From Pseudomonadota bacterium (GTDB lineage Bacteria; Pseudomonadota; Alphaproteobacteria; Rhizobiales; Beijerinckiaceae): 64,000 bases of DNA. The notes below the pieces were generated by a model, which was not told the origin of the DNA, did not search any database, and saw only the letters and a list, made by a program, of their open reading frames with translations. Positions 18,719 through 26,204 of the stretch are shown here, in pieces (the first letter of the stretch is position 1; each line of letters opens with the position of its first letter). The stretch is from assembly GCA_021813805.1 (NCBI GenBank), contig JAKAJL010000005.1, forward strand, positions 57,330 to 121,329, read 5' to 3'. Position numbers and translations under genes: made by a program.

Positions 18719-20127
18719 CCGCCCCGACGAGGAAGGCCGCGGCGTCCGCGCGACGCGGCTGCGCCGCCGTTTTCCTTGCGTCCCTCTCGGCTTTTTCGCC
18801 TTTCAACGCGGCGGCGGAAACGATGTCGGGCGCGCTGGCGCGCGCTTATGAAGCCAATCCGGACCTCAACAGCGAACGCGCCGGCGTTCGCGCCAGCGAC
18901 GAGAACGTCCCGAAGGCCAAGGCCGGCTGGCTGCCGAATATTTCCGCCGCCGCCAGCGCGGCCTACGAATACAGCGTTTCGATCAACGATCCGCTCGAAC
19001 CGGGGTTGCAAAAAATGGCGGCGACTCCGCGCGACTATGGCGTGACGGCCACCCAGACCTTGTTCGACGGACAGCGCACGGCGAATGCGGTCAGCGGCGC
19101 CGAGTCCGGCGCGCTGATGGCGCGCGAAACTCTGCGCGATGCCGAATCCACCATCCTGCTCGCGGCGGCGACCGCCTATATGGACGTCTTGCGCGATACT
19201 GCGACCCTCGCGCTGAGACGGAACAATGTCGCGGTCCTCGAGGTCGAGTTGCAAAATGCGCAAAGCCGTTTCGACGCGAATGAAGTGACAAGGACCGACG
19301 TCGAACAGGCCAAGACGGCGTTGGCCACGGGTCGCGCGGATGTCGCCTTGGCGCGCGCCCGACTGGACGCCAGCGCCGCCACCTATCGGCGCACGATCGG
19401 CGCCGAGCCGGTTCGGCTGAATCCGGCCCAGCCGATCGAAAAATTGCTTCCGCCTAGCCTCGATGGAGCGATCGACCTCGCTCTGGCTAAAAACCCGACG
19501 ATCCTCGGCGCGCTGCATCAGGTCGATGTCGACGAGGCGGCGGTCAAGGCCGCCGAGAGCGCCCTGTCGCCGACAGCGACCGCGGCGGCCAATGTCCAGC
19601 AGCAATATGACGTGACCGGAATCCCCGGCTATAATCAAACGATCGCCGCCGTTGGCGGCCAGATCGATATTCCGATCTATCAGGGCGGAGCCGAATATGC
19701 CGCCATTCGCGGCGCCAAGGAGCGCCTCGGCAAGACGCGTCTCGCCGTGGAAACGCGGCGCCGCGCCGTCAGAGCGGATGTCACGGTCGCATGGGCCCAA
19801 CTGGCGGCGGCGCGCGCGTCGATCCCCGCCACTGAGGCGAATGTCAAGGCGGCTGAATTCGCGCTCGATGGCGTGCGGGAAGAAGCCAAGGACGGTCTGC
19901 GCACGACGCAGGACATCCTGAACGCCCAGCAGGACCTGCTCAACGCGCGCGTGCGTCTGGTGACCGCCCAGCGCGATCGCGTCGTCGCGTCCTATGCGGT
20001 CATGTCGGCGATGGGGCTGCTTTCCGCGCGCCGGCTGGCCCTTTCCGTCGCGATTTACGATCCCGCAGTCCACTATCGGCAGACCAGGAATCGTTTTTTC
20101 GGCATGACCACGCCGGACGGCCGCTGA
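18715..20127 (+). CDS. TolC-family outer-membrane efflux channel
   Basis: 470 aa. The start is the GTG at 18715, which overlaps the DUF3240 stop. A signal peptide (near AAVFLASLSAFSPFNAAAE) precedes two repeated OEP domains of long helices. Landmarks: MSGALARAYEANPDLNSERAG at the mature N-terminus, TATQTLFDGQRTANAV, and in the second half IDIPIYQGGAEYAAIRGAKE and LRTTQDILNAQQDLLNARV. It resembles the TolC/type I secretion outer-membrane subfamily more than the shorter CzcC lipoproteins, so a TolC-type channel appears to serve a metal pump here. It ends the four-gene operon. Confidence 0.92.
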   Translation: MTAPTRKAAASARRGCAAVFLASLSAFSPFNAAAETMSGALARAYEANPDLNSERAGVRASDENVPKAKAGWLPNISAAASAAYEYSVSINDPLEPGLQKMAATPRDYGVTATQTLFDGQRTANAVSGAESGALMARETLRDAESTILLAAATAYMDVLRDTATLALRRNNVAVLEVELQNAQSRFDANEVTRTDVEQAKTALATGRADVALARARLDASAATYRRTIGAEPVRLNPAQPIEKLLPPSLDGAIDLALAKNPTILGALHQVDVDEAAVKAAESALSPTATAAANVQQQYDVTGIPGYNQTIAAVGGQIDIPIYQGGAEYAAIRGAKERLGKTRLAVETRRRAVRADVTVAWAQLAAARASIPATEANVKAAEFALDGVREEAKDGLRTTQDILNAQQDLLNARVRLVTAQRDRVVASYAVMSAMGLLSARRLALSVAIYDPAVHYRQTRNRFFGMTTPDGR

Positions 20128-20232
20128 CCGGCGCGACCCAGCCGCCGTCGATCCGCGACCCCATGACGCCTGCCGGGGACAGGCGGAACATCCGCTTATC
20201 CCCTGTCCGAATTTGCGGCGCCATGCTGGAAA

Positions 20233-20306
20233 TGGAGCGGGTGAAGGGAATCGAACCCTCGTATTCAGCTTGGAAGGCTGCTGCTCTACCATTGAGCTAC
20301 ACCCGC
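20233..20306 (-). tRNA. tRNA-Gly (anticodon TCC)
   Basis: Reading the minus strand from 20306 gives a full cloverleaf: acceptor GCGGGTG/CACCCGC, D-arm GCTC/GAGC, anticodon loop CTTCCAA (anticodon TCC, reading GGA), and T-arm with GGTTCGATTCC. Discriminator base T is followed by an encoded CCA at 20235-20233. Total length with CCA is 74 nt, normal for tRNA-Gly. Confidence 0.97.
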
Positions 20307-20337
20307 ACTGGACCTGCTTATGCCAATCGGCGCAACG

Positions 20338-20369
20338 CTTGGCAAGGTCCTTGGCAAGGTCCTTGGCGA
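20338..20369. repeat. 12-bp tandem repeat between tRNA-Gly and the ABC exporter
   Basis: Two exact copies of cttggcaaggtc followed by a partial third (cttggcgag) sit just past the 3' end of the ABC exporter gene. No coding role is seen. Confidence 0.8.
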
Positions 20370-20376
20370 GCCGTTC

Positions 20377-22218
20377 TCACTCCGCTTCGGTTCCCAGAAA
20401 ACCGCCGCTCTGGCGCCGCCACAGCCCGGCGTAAATGCCGTTGCGCGCAAGAAGCTCGTCGTGCCGCCCATCCTCGACGATCCGGCCATGGTCGATCACG
20501 ATGAGACGGTCCATGTGGGCGATGGTGGAGAGCCGGTGGGCGATGGCGATTGTGGTGCGGCCCTCCATCAGCTGGGTCATTTCCTCCTGGATCGCCGCCT
20601 CGACTTCGCTGTCGAGCGCGCTGGTCGCCTCGTCCAGCGCCAGGATCGGCGCGTCTTCGAGAATCACCCGGGCGATGGCGATGCGCTGGCGCTGCCCGCC
20701 GGACAGCTTGACCCCGCGCTCGCCGACCAGCGCCGAAAAGCCGGCGGCGCCGTCCTGGTCGCGCAGGCGCAGGATGAAGTTCTCGGCATGGGCGCGTCGC
20801 GCGGCGTCGAACATTTCCGCGTCGCTCGCCTCGGGACGTCCGTAGCGAATGTTCTCGGCGATGGACCGGTGCAGCAGAGTGTTGTCCTGAGTCACCACGG
20901 CGATGCGGCGGCGCAGGCTCTGCTGCGTGACTTTCGAAATGTCTTGCCCGTCGATGCGGATTTCCCCCGATTCGAGGTCGTAGAACCGGAGCAGCAGATT
21001 GACCAGAGTGCTTTTTCCCGCGCCGCTGCGGCCGATGAGGCCGACCTTCTGGCCCGCCGGAATAACGAGGTTGAGATTTTCGATCACGCCGCCTTCCCCC
21101 GGCTTGCGGCCGCGGCCGTAATGGAAGGAAACATCGCGGAACTCGACCGTTCCGCCCTCGCGCCTGACCGCCAGTTCGACGGCGCCGGGCGCGTCGACCA
21201 CCGTATAGGGCCGTGCGATCGTCTCCATGCACTCCTCGACCCGCGCCAGGGTCTCGAAAACCACGGTGACTTCGTTGCGGATCCAGCCCGACATGTTCAC
21301 CATCTGCCAGGCCATCGGCACGATCATCACCGCGACGCCGGAGGAAATCCGGCCCTCTTGCCACTGCGCCAGAGCCAGGGCAGGAGAGCCGATCAGCAAG
21401 CCGACGTTCAGGACGGTATGGGTGACGCCCATCAGCCAGATCTGGTGCAGGGTGGCGCGGAAGCCGGCGCTGTGGCGTTCGAGCTCGGCGAGATTGGCGG
21501 CCATTTCCTCGCTTTCGCGGCCGAATAGCTTCACCAGCCCGATATTGGAGAAAATGTCGTTTACATGACCGACCAGTTCCGTGTGCTGGCGGGCGTGCGC
21601 GAGCTGGAGCGCGCGCACGCGCGGCACGAAATAAACCAGCGAGGCGACGAAGGCCGCCAGCCAGATCAGGGTCGGCAGGGCCAGCCAGACGTCAAAGCGC
21701 ATCATGGCGACGATGGAGGCGAAGACGAAAAAGCCGCAATACCAGATCGCGCTCATCGTGCTGCGCAGCGGATCGCGCAGCGCCGCGCCGCCGTCCACCA
21801 CCTTGTTGGCGATGCGCCCGGCGAAATCGCTGGTGAAATAGGCCATGGAGTGGCCGAGCGTGTAGCGCGCGAGCTGATAGCGGATCAGATTGTTGAACCG
21901 CGCGGAATATTGATGGTCGTAAAGCCACCACATTAGCGCCATGCAGCCGCCCCAGCCCAGCAGCACCGGAACGGCGATGCGCCACAGCCACGGGTGGCTC
22001 AACACATCGCGGCTCGCGCCCGTGGCGGAAATGTCGTTGACCAGCCAGCCGATCATCACCGGAATCATGGTCGCGCCGGCGGCGACGGCAGCTTCGAGCA
22101 ATAGAAGAACCGCCAGAAACCATTTGATCTGACGAACGAAATACCAGATGAACGGCCAAAGGCGCGCGGGCGGCGGCCCACCGGGCGATCCTTCGAGAGA
22201 TATGATGTGCAACGGCAT
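20377..22218 (-). CDS. ABC exporter half-transporter (MsbA/lipid-exporter-like)
   Basis: 613 aa with fused membrane and ATPase domains; works as a homodimer or heterodimer. The membrane domain spans about residues 25-330 with six helices (e.g. WFLAVLLLLEAAVAAGATMIPVMIG split over helix 1). The nucleotide-binding domain follows: Walker A GRSGAGKST, Q-loop VTQDNTLL, signature LSGGQRQR, Walker B ILALDEATSALD and switch His in TIAIAHRLST. The start is the ATG at 22218. Substrate cannot be told from sequence; lipids or drugs are common for this subfamily. It is a single-gene unit. Confidence 0.9.
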   Translation of the reverse strand: MPLHIISLEGSPGGPPPARLWPFIWYFVRQIKWFLAVLLLLEAAVAAGATMIPVMIGWLVNDISATGASRDVLSHPWLWRIAVPVLLGWGGCMALMWWLYDHQYSARFNNLIRYQLARYTLGHSMAYFTSDFAGRIANKVVDGGAALRDPLRSTMSAIWYCGFFVFASIVAMMRFDVWLALPTLIWLAAFVASLVYFVPRVRALQLAHARQHTELVGHVNDIFSNIGLVKLFGRESEEMAANLAELERHSAGFRATLHQIWLMGVTHTVLNVGLLIGSPALALAQWQEGRISSGVAVMIVPMAWQMVNMSGWIRNEVTVVFETLARVEECMETIARPYTVVDAPGAVELAVRREGGTVEFRDVSFHYGRGRKPGEGGVIENLNLVIPAGQKVGLIGRSGAGKSTLVNLLLRFYDLESGEIRIDGQDISKVTQQSLRRRIAVVTQDNTLLHRSIAENIRYGRPEASDAEMFDAARRAHAENFILRLRDQDGAAGFSALVGERGVKLSGGQRQRIAIARVILEDAPILALDEATSALDSEVEAAIQEEMTQLMEGRTTIAIAHRLSTIAHMDRLIVIDHGRIVEDGRHDELLARNGIYAGLWRRQSGGFLGTEAE

Positions 22219-22359
22219 GGCTGTTCCCGGAAGAGGGCATTACCGCCCATAGCAGAAAGCGGCCGGCAAGACGAAGGCGCCGACACGTTTCGCGCGGCCA
22301 TGGACAGAACGCCTTCGCACGGCGCATAGTCGCGCCGGCGCCCTTCGGAGGATGTCTCC

Positions 22360-22539
22360 ATGGACCAGACGATGCGGATTCTCGCCCTCGTGGCGATCCT
22401 TCTCTACATCGCCCCGCGCGTTTTCGGCGAACGCGTCTCGGAAGCGCAGCGCCTGTGGCTGTGGCGCGCGGCGTCTGGCGCGCTCGCCATCGGACTGGCG
22501 ATCGCCTTGTTCGAGACTTTCCTGTGGTTCCGGGGTTGA
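22360..22539 (+). CDS. Two-helix small membrane protein, 59 aa
   Basis: Not listed in the ORF track in this frame. ATG at 22360 preceded by a strong cggagga site. It translates to MDQTMRILALVAILLYIAPR, then a charged stretch (GERVSEAQRLWLWR), then a second helix (ASGALAIGLAIALFETFLWF) ending RG. Two hydrophobic helices around a polar loop with a good ribosome site argue for a real gene. Function unknown. Confidence 0.65.
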   Translation: MDQTMRILALVAILLYIAPRVFGERVSEAQRLWLWRAASGALAIGLAIALFETFLWFRG

Positions 22540-22665
22540 CCCGCCGCCCTGGTCTTCGACCTAAGGCGTATTTTGCGGCGCACAAATTTATTGCAGCGCA
22601 TCAGCGCCTTGCCTAGAATGCGCGGCGCAAAGCTCTGCCAAACCAATCCTGCGCAAGGTGTTTCC

Positions 22666-23097
22666 ATGTCGAAGATCGACACCCTCCTGCCCGCTGAAAT
22701 CACCCAGTTCTCCAGCGAGAATGTCCGCAAGGCCGCCGAAAGAGGCGTCAGCCAGACGCGCGAGGCCTTTGAGAAGCTCAACGCCTCCGGCAGGAGCGCC
22801 GCCGGTTCGTTCGACGCCAGCGCCGTGGCCGTCGCCCGCGGCGTGTCGGAATTCAACGCCAAGGCTTTCGAGGCTTTTCGCGCCAATACCGGCGCGGCTT
22901 TCGACTTCCTGGCCTCGCTCGCGGGGGTGACAAGCCCGGCCGAGATCGTCGCCCTTCAGTCGGACTTCGCCGGAAAGCAGTTCAAGGCCATGAGCGAACA
23001 GGCAAGGGACCTCTCCGCACTGACGCGCAGGATCGCCGCCGATTGCATCGAGCCGATCAAGAGCCAGTTGGAAAAGGCGTTCAAGCCGCTGGCCTGA
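22666..23097 (+). CDS. Phasin family protein
   Basis: 143-aa protein of the type that coats polyhydroxyalkanoate granules. The start is the ATG at 22666 (MSKIDTLLPAEITQFSS); the track's upstream start at 22573 has no support. It is an almost wholly helical, alanine-rich amphipathic protein with the phasin_2 pattern: NVRKAAERGVSQTREAFEKL, FNAKAFEAFRANTGAAFDFL, ALQSDFAGKQFKAMSEQARDL and a C-terminal PIKSQLEKAF. There is no signal peptide. No PHA synthase is in the window, but the glycogen operon downstream suggests a region with several carbon-storage genes. Confidence 0.9.
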   Translation: MSKIDTLLPAEITQFSSENVRKAAERGVSQTREAFEKLNASGRSAAGSFDASAVAVARGVSEFNAKAFEAFRANTGAAFDFLASLAGVTSPAEIVALQSDFAGKQFKAMSEQARDLSALTRRIAADCIEPIKSQLEKAFKPLA

Positions 23098-23264
23098 CCG
23101 CGACTTTTCCCGGCTTCGCGCCGTCGCGCGGAGCCGGCGAAGGCGCCGCCATAAAATTTTAATCCGGCGACGCCCTCCTTTTCTGGACCACGGGGTGATA
23201 ACCTGCCCGAGCTTCGGCTTTCAGGCTTGCGGGAGCGGAGCGTGACAGGGAAAAGGATTCACCC

Positions 23265-23450
23265 ATGAAAAAACTGATTCTCGGTCTCGTCGCCCTCGGC
23301 ATGTTCGCCGCCGAAATTCCAGCGGCGAACGCCGTGGTCTGCGCCCGTGGCGTTCACCGCGCGGGTTGCGTCGCGCCGCGCGGGGCTGTGGTTGTCCATC
23401 GTCCGGTGGCGCGTTGCTGGTGGCATCGCGGCGTGCGCGTCTGCCGCTGA
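23265..23450 (+). CDS. Small secreted cysteine-containing protein, 61 aa
   Basis: Signal peptide MKKLILGLVALGMFAAEIPA, then a short mature part VVCARGVHRAGCVAPRGAVVV and a C-terminal CWWHRGVRVCR with four cysteines in all. Similar tiny exported proteins are common as hypotheticals in Hyphomicrobiales. A rho-independent terminator follows closely, supporting a monocistronic gene. Function unknown; two disulfides are plausible. Confidence 0.7.
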   Translation: MKKLILGLVALGMFAAEIPAANAVVCARGVHRAGCVAPRGAVVVHRPVARCWWHRGVRVCR

Positions 23451-23473
23451 CGCTTCGGCGGCGATCGATGTGA

Positions 23474-23505
23474 GGCGGCTCCACGCGCGGAGCCGCCTTT
23501 TCTTT
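23474..23505 (+). terminator. Rho-independent terminator
   Basis: Perfect nine-base stem ggcggctcc/ggagccgcc with loop acgcgc, followed by ttttcttt. It ends transcription of the 61-aa secreted protein gene. Confidence 0.9.
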
Positions 23506-23512
23506 GCCAGGT

Positions 23513-23587
23513 GGTTCTTGGCCTATCGGTTCTTGGCCTATCGGTTCTTGGCCAATCGGTTCTTGGCCAGTCGGTTCTTGGCCTTTC
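23513..23587. repeat. Five tandem 15-bp repeats upstream of glgP
   Basis: Five adjacent copies of ggttcttggcctatc; the first two are identical and the last three differ in the final bases (caatc, cagtc, ctttc). They lie between the terminator and glgP, ending 94 bp before the glgP start. The 15-bp unit without spacers rules out a CRISPR array. Confidence 0.9.
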
Positions 23588-23681
23588 GTATGAGTTTGGC
23601 GATTGATCTCGGGCGCCCACCCCGGCTAAGCTGGATACGGAAAGGCGCGCGCCCGGCGCGCCGACAGACGGAAATCCCGAG

Positions 23682-26204
23682 ATGAACGAAGTCGCCGCGC
23701 CCACCCGCGCCCCCACAGAGCCGGGAGCGGAACCCTGCGCCGAGCGGCGCGCCGCCGATCCAGCCCAGGAAGTCGCGCGCCTGCGCGAAGCGGTGCTGGA
23801 AAAGCTCTGCTATTCCGTCGGCAAGGACCGCAACACCGCGAGCGACCGCGACTGGTTCATCGCCGTGGCGCTGGCCACACGCGACCGCATCGTCAACGAC
23901 TGGATGCTTTCGGTGCGCGCCGCCTATCAGGAAAACCGCCGCCGAGTCTATTATTTGTCGCTCGAATTTCTGATCGGCCGCCTGCTGATCGATTCGCTCA
24001 CCAATCTCGGGCTGGTCGAGCCGATGCGCGCGGCGCTCGCCGGCCTCGACATCGACCTCGACAAGCTGCGCCAGGTCGAGCCCGACGCCGCGCTCGGCAA
24101 CGGCGGCCTGGGGCGCCTCGCGGCCTGTTTCATGGAGAGCATGGCGACGCTCTCCATCGCCGCCCACGGCTACGGCATCCGCTACGACAACGGCCTGTTC
24201 CGCCAGACCGTCACCGACGGCTGGCAGCACGAATATCCCGAGGACTGGCTGGATTTCGGCAATCCCTGGGAATTCCCGCGCCCGGAGGTCAATTACAATA
24301 TCGGCTTCGGCGGGGTGGTCGAGTCCACCCCGCGCGATCCCGGCTCGGCCGCGCGGATCTGGCGTCCCGGCGAGACGGTGGTCGCGGTCGCCTACGACAT
24401 TCCGATCGTCGGCTGGCGCGGCGCGCAAGAGCATAATTTCGTCAACACCTTGCGGCTGTGGTCGGCGCGCGCGCCGGATCCCCTGCGCCTCGACGCCTTC
24501 AACGCCGGCGATTATGTCGGCGCCCTGGCCGATCAGGTGCATGCGGAATCGATCTCGAAAATCCTTTATCCCGCCGATTCCACCCCCGCCGGTCAGGAAC
24601 TCCGACTGAAGCAGGAATATTTTTTCGCCTCGGCCTCGCTCCAGGATCTGATCCGCCGCCATCTCACGCAGAACGGCGACATCAACACGCTCCACGAGAA
24701 GGCCGCGATCCAGCTCAACGACACCCATCCGGCCATCGCCGTGGCCGAACTGATGCGCCTGCTGGTGGACATTCACCTCATCGACTGGGAGCGCGCCTGG
24801 GAGATCACCCAGGCGACTTTCTCCTACACGAACCACACTCTTCTGCCCGAGGCGCTCGAAACCTGGCCTGCCGCGCTGATGGAGCGGTTGCTGCCGCGCC
24901 ACATGCAGATCATCTATCTGATCAACGCCAAGCATCTCGATCACCTGCGCGCCGAGGGCATGGACGATCCCGGCAAGCTCTCGGCCCTGTCGCTGATCGA
25001 CGAGCACGGCGGCCGCAATGTCCGCATGGGCCATCTCGCCTTTCTCGGCTCGCACAAGGTCAACGGCGTCTCCGCGCTCCATTCGGAATTGGTGAAGGAG
25101 ACCGTGTTCCGGGAGCTCCACGAGATTTTCCCGGACCGCATCGTCAACAAGACCAACGGCATCACCTTCCGCCGCTGGCTGTTCGAGGCCAATCCCCATT
25201 TGACCAAGCTGCTGGGCGAGACCATCGGCAGGGATTTCTATGACAATCCCGAGGCGCTCAGGGCGCTGGAGCCGCTGGCGACCGATCTCGATTTCCAGGC
25301 GCGCTTCGCCGCCGCCCGGCTCGCCAACAAAACCGCGCTCGCCGGCCTGATCGCCGACCGGATGCTTATCAAGGTCGATCCCAACGCGATTTTCGACGTC
25401 CAGATCAAGCGCATCCACGAATACAAGCGGCAATTGCTGAACATCCTCCAGACCATCGCCCAATATAACGAGATCCGCGCCTATCCCATGCGCGACTGCG
25501 TGCCGAGAGTGAAGATCTTCGCCGGCAAGGCGGCCGCCAGCTATTACATGGCGAAGCTCATCATCAAGCTCGCCAATGACGTGGCGCGGGTGATCAACAA
25601 CGACCCCACCGTGCGCGATCTGCTGAAAGTGGTGTTTCTGCCCAATTACAACGTCAGTATGGCCGAGGCGATCATCCCCGCCGCCGACCTTTCGGAGCAG
25701 ATTTCGACCGCGGGCATGGAGGCGTCCGGCACCGGCAACATGAAAATGGCGCTCAACGGGGCGCTCACGATCGGCACGCTCGATGGCGCCAATGTCGAAA
25801 TCAAAGAGCGCGTCGGCGACGACAACATCTTCATCTTCGGCCTCACCGCCGAGGAGGTCGCGGCGCGGCGCGCGCGCGGCATAGACGCGCGCGAAACCAT
25901 CGCTCATTCGCCGATGCTGCGCGAGGTGCTGGAGTCGATCCAGGACGGCGCTTTCTCGCCCGACGACCGTCATCGCTACGCGCCTCTGGTCGACATGCTC
26001 ACCTATCACGACTACTTCCTCGTGACGGCGGATTTCGACGCCTATGTTTCGACGCAAATGAACGTCGCCCGGCGCTGGCGCGACCGCAAGTCCTGGTGGC
26101 GCTCCGCCATCCTCAACACCGCCCGCACCGGCTGGTTCTCTTCCGACCGCGCCATCGCGGAATATGCCGAGGACATCTGGAACGTTCCGGTCCGCGCGCC
26201 ATGA
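23682..26204 (+). CDS. glgP: Glycogen/alpha-glucan phosphorylase
   Basis: PLP-dependent enzyme that releases glucose 1-phosphate from non-reducing ends of glycogen. 840 aa, normal length (GT35). It contains RRVYYLSLEFLIGRLL near residue 90, ALGNGGLGRLAACFMES, the PLP/phosphate region, and the PLP-lysine motif EASGTGNMKMALNGALTIG near residue 690, followed by LDGANVEI. The N-terminus has a short Ala/Pro/Glu-rich extension (APTRAPTEPGAEP). It is the first gene of the operon glgP-glgB-glgC-glgA-glgX/malQ and overlaps glgB by four bases. Confidence 0.97.
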   Translation: MNEVAAPTRAPTEPGAEPCAERRAADPAQEVARLREAVLEKLCYSVGKDRNTASDRDWFIAVALATRDRIVNDWMLSVRAAYQENRRRVYYLSLEFLIGRLLIDSLTNLGLVEPMRAALAGLDIDLDKLRQVEPDAALGNGGLGRLAACFMESMATLSIAAHGYGIRYDNGLFRQTVTDGWQHEYPEDWLDFGNPWEFPRPEVNYNIGFGGVVESTPRDPGSAARIWRPGETVVAVAYDIPIVGWRGAQEHNFVNTLRLWSARAPDPLRLDAFNAGDYVGALADQVHAESISKILYPADSTPAGQELRLKQEYFFASASLQDLIRRHLTQNGDINTLHEKAAIQLNDTHPAIAVAELMRLLVDIHLIDWERAWEITQATFSYTNHTLLPEALETWPAALMERLLPRHMQIIYLINAKHLDHLRAEGMDDPGKLSALSLIDEHGGRNVRMGHLAFLGSHKVNGVSALHSELVKETVFRELHEIFPDRIVNKTNGITFRRWLFEANPHLTKLLGETIGRDFYDNPEALRALEPLATDLDFQARFAAARLANKTALAGLIADRMLIKVDPNAIFDVQIKRIHEYKRQLLNILQTIAQYNEIRAYPMRDCVPRVKIFAGKAAASYYMAKLIIKLANDVARVINNDPTVRDLLKVVFLPNYNVSMAEAIIPAADLSEQISTAGMEASGTGNMKMALNGALTIGTLDGANVEIKERVGDDNIFIFGLTAEEVAARRARGIDARETIAHSPMLREVLESIQDGAFSPDDRHRYAPLVDMLTYHDYFLVTADFDAYVSTQMNVARRWRDRKSWWRSAILNTARTGWFSSDRAIAEYAEDIWNVPVRAP

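Noticed and set aside
23513-23587. CRISPR array
   Set aside because: Units are 15 bp with no spacers and no cas genes nearby.
23538-26057. 839-aa minus-strand ORF
   Set aside because: Lies opposite glgP, which has full phosphorylase motifs; long antisense ORFs are expected in high-GC genes.
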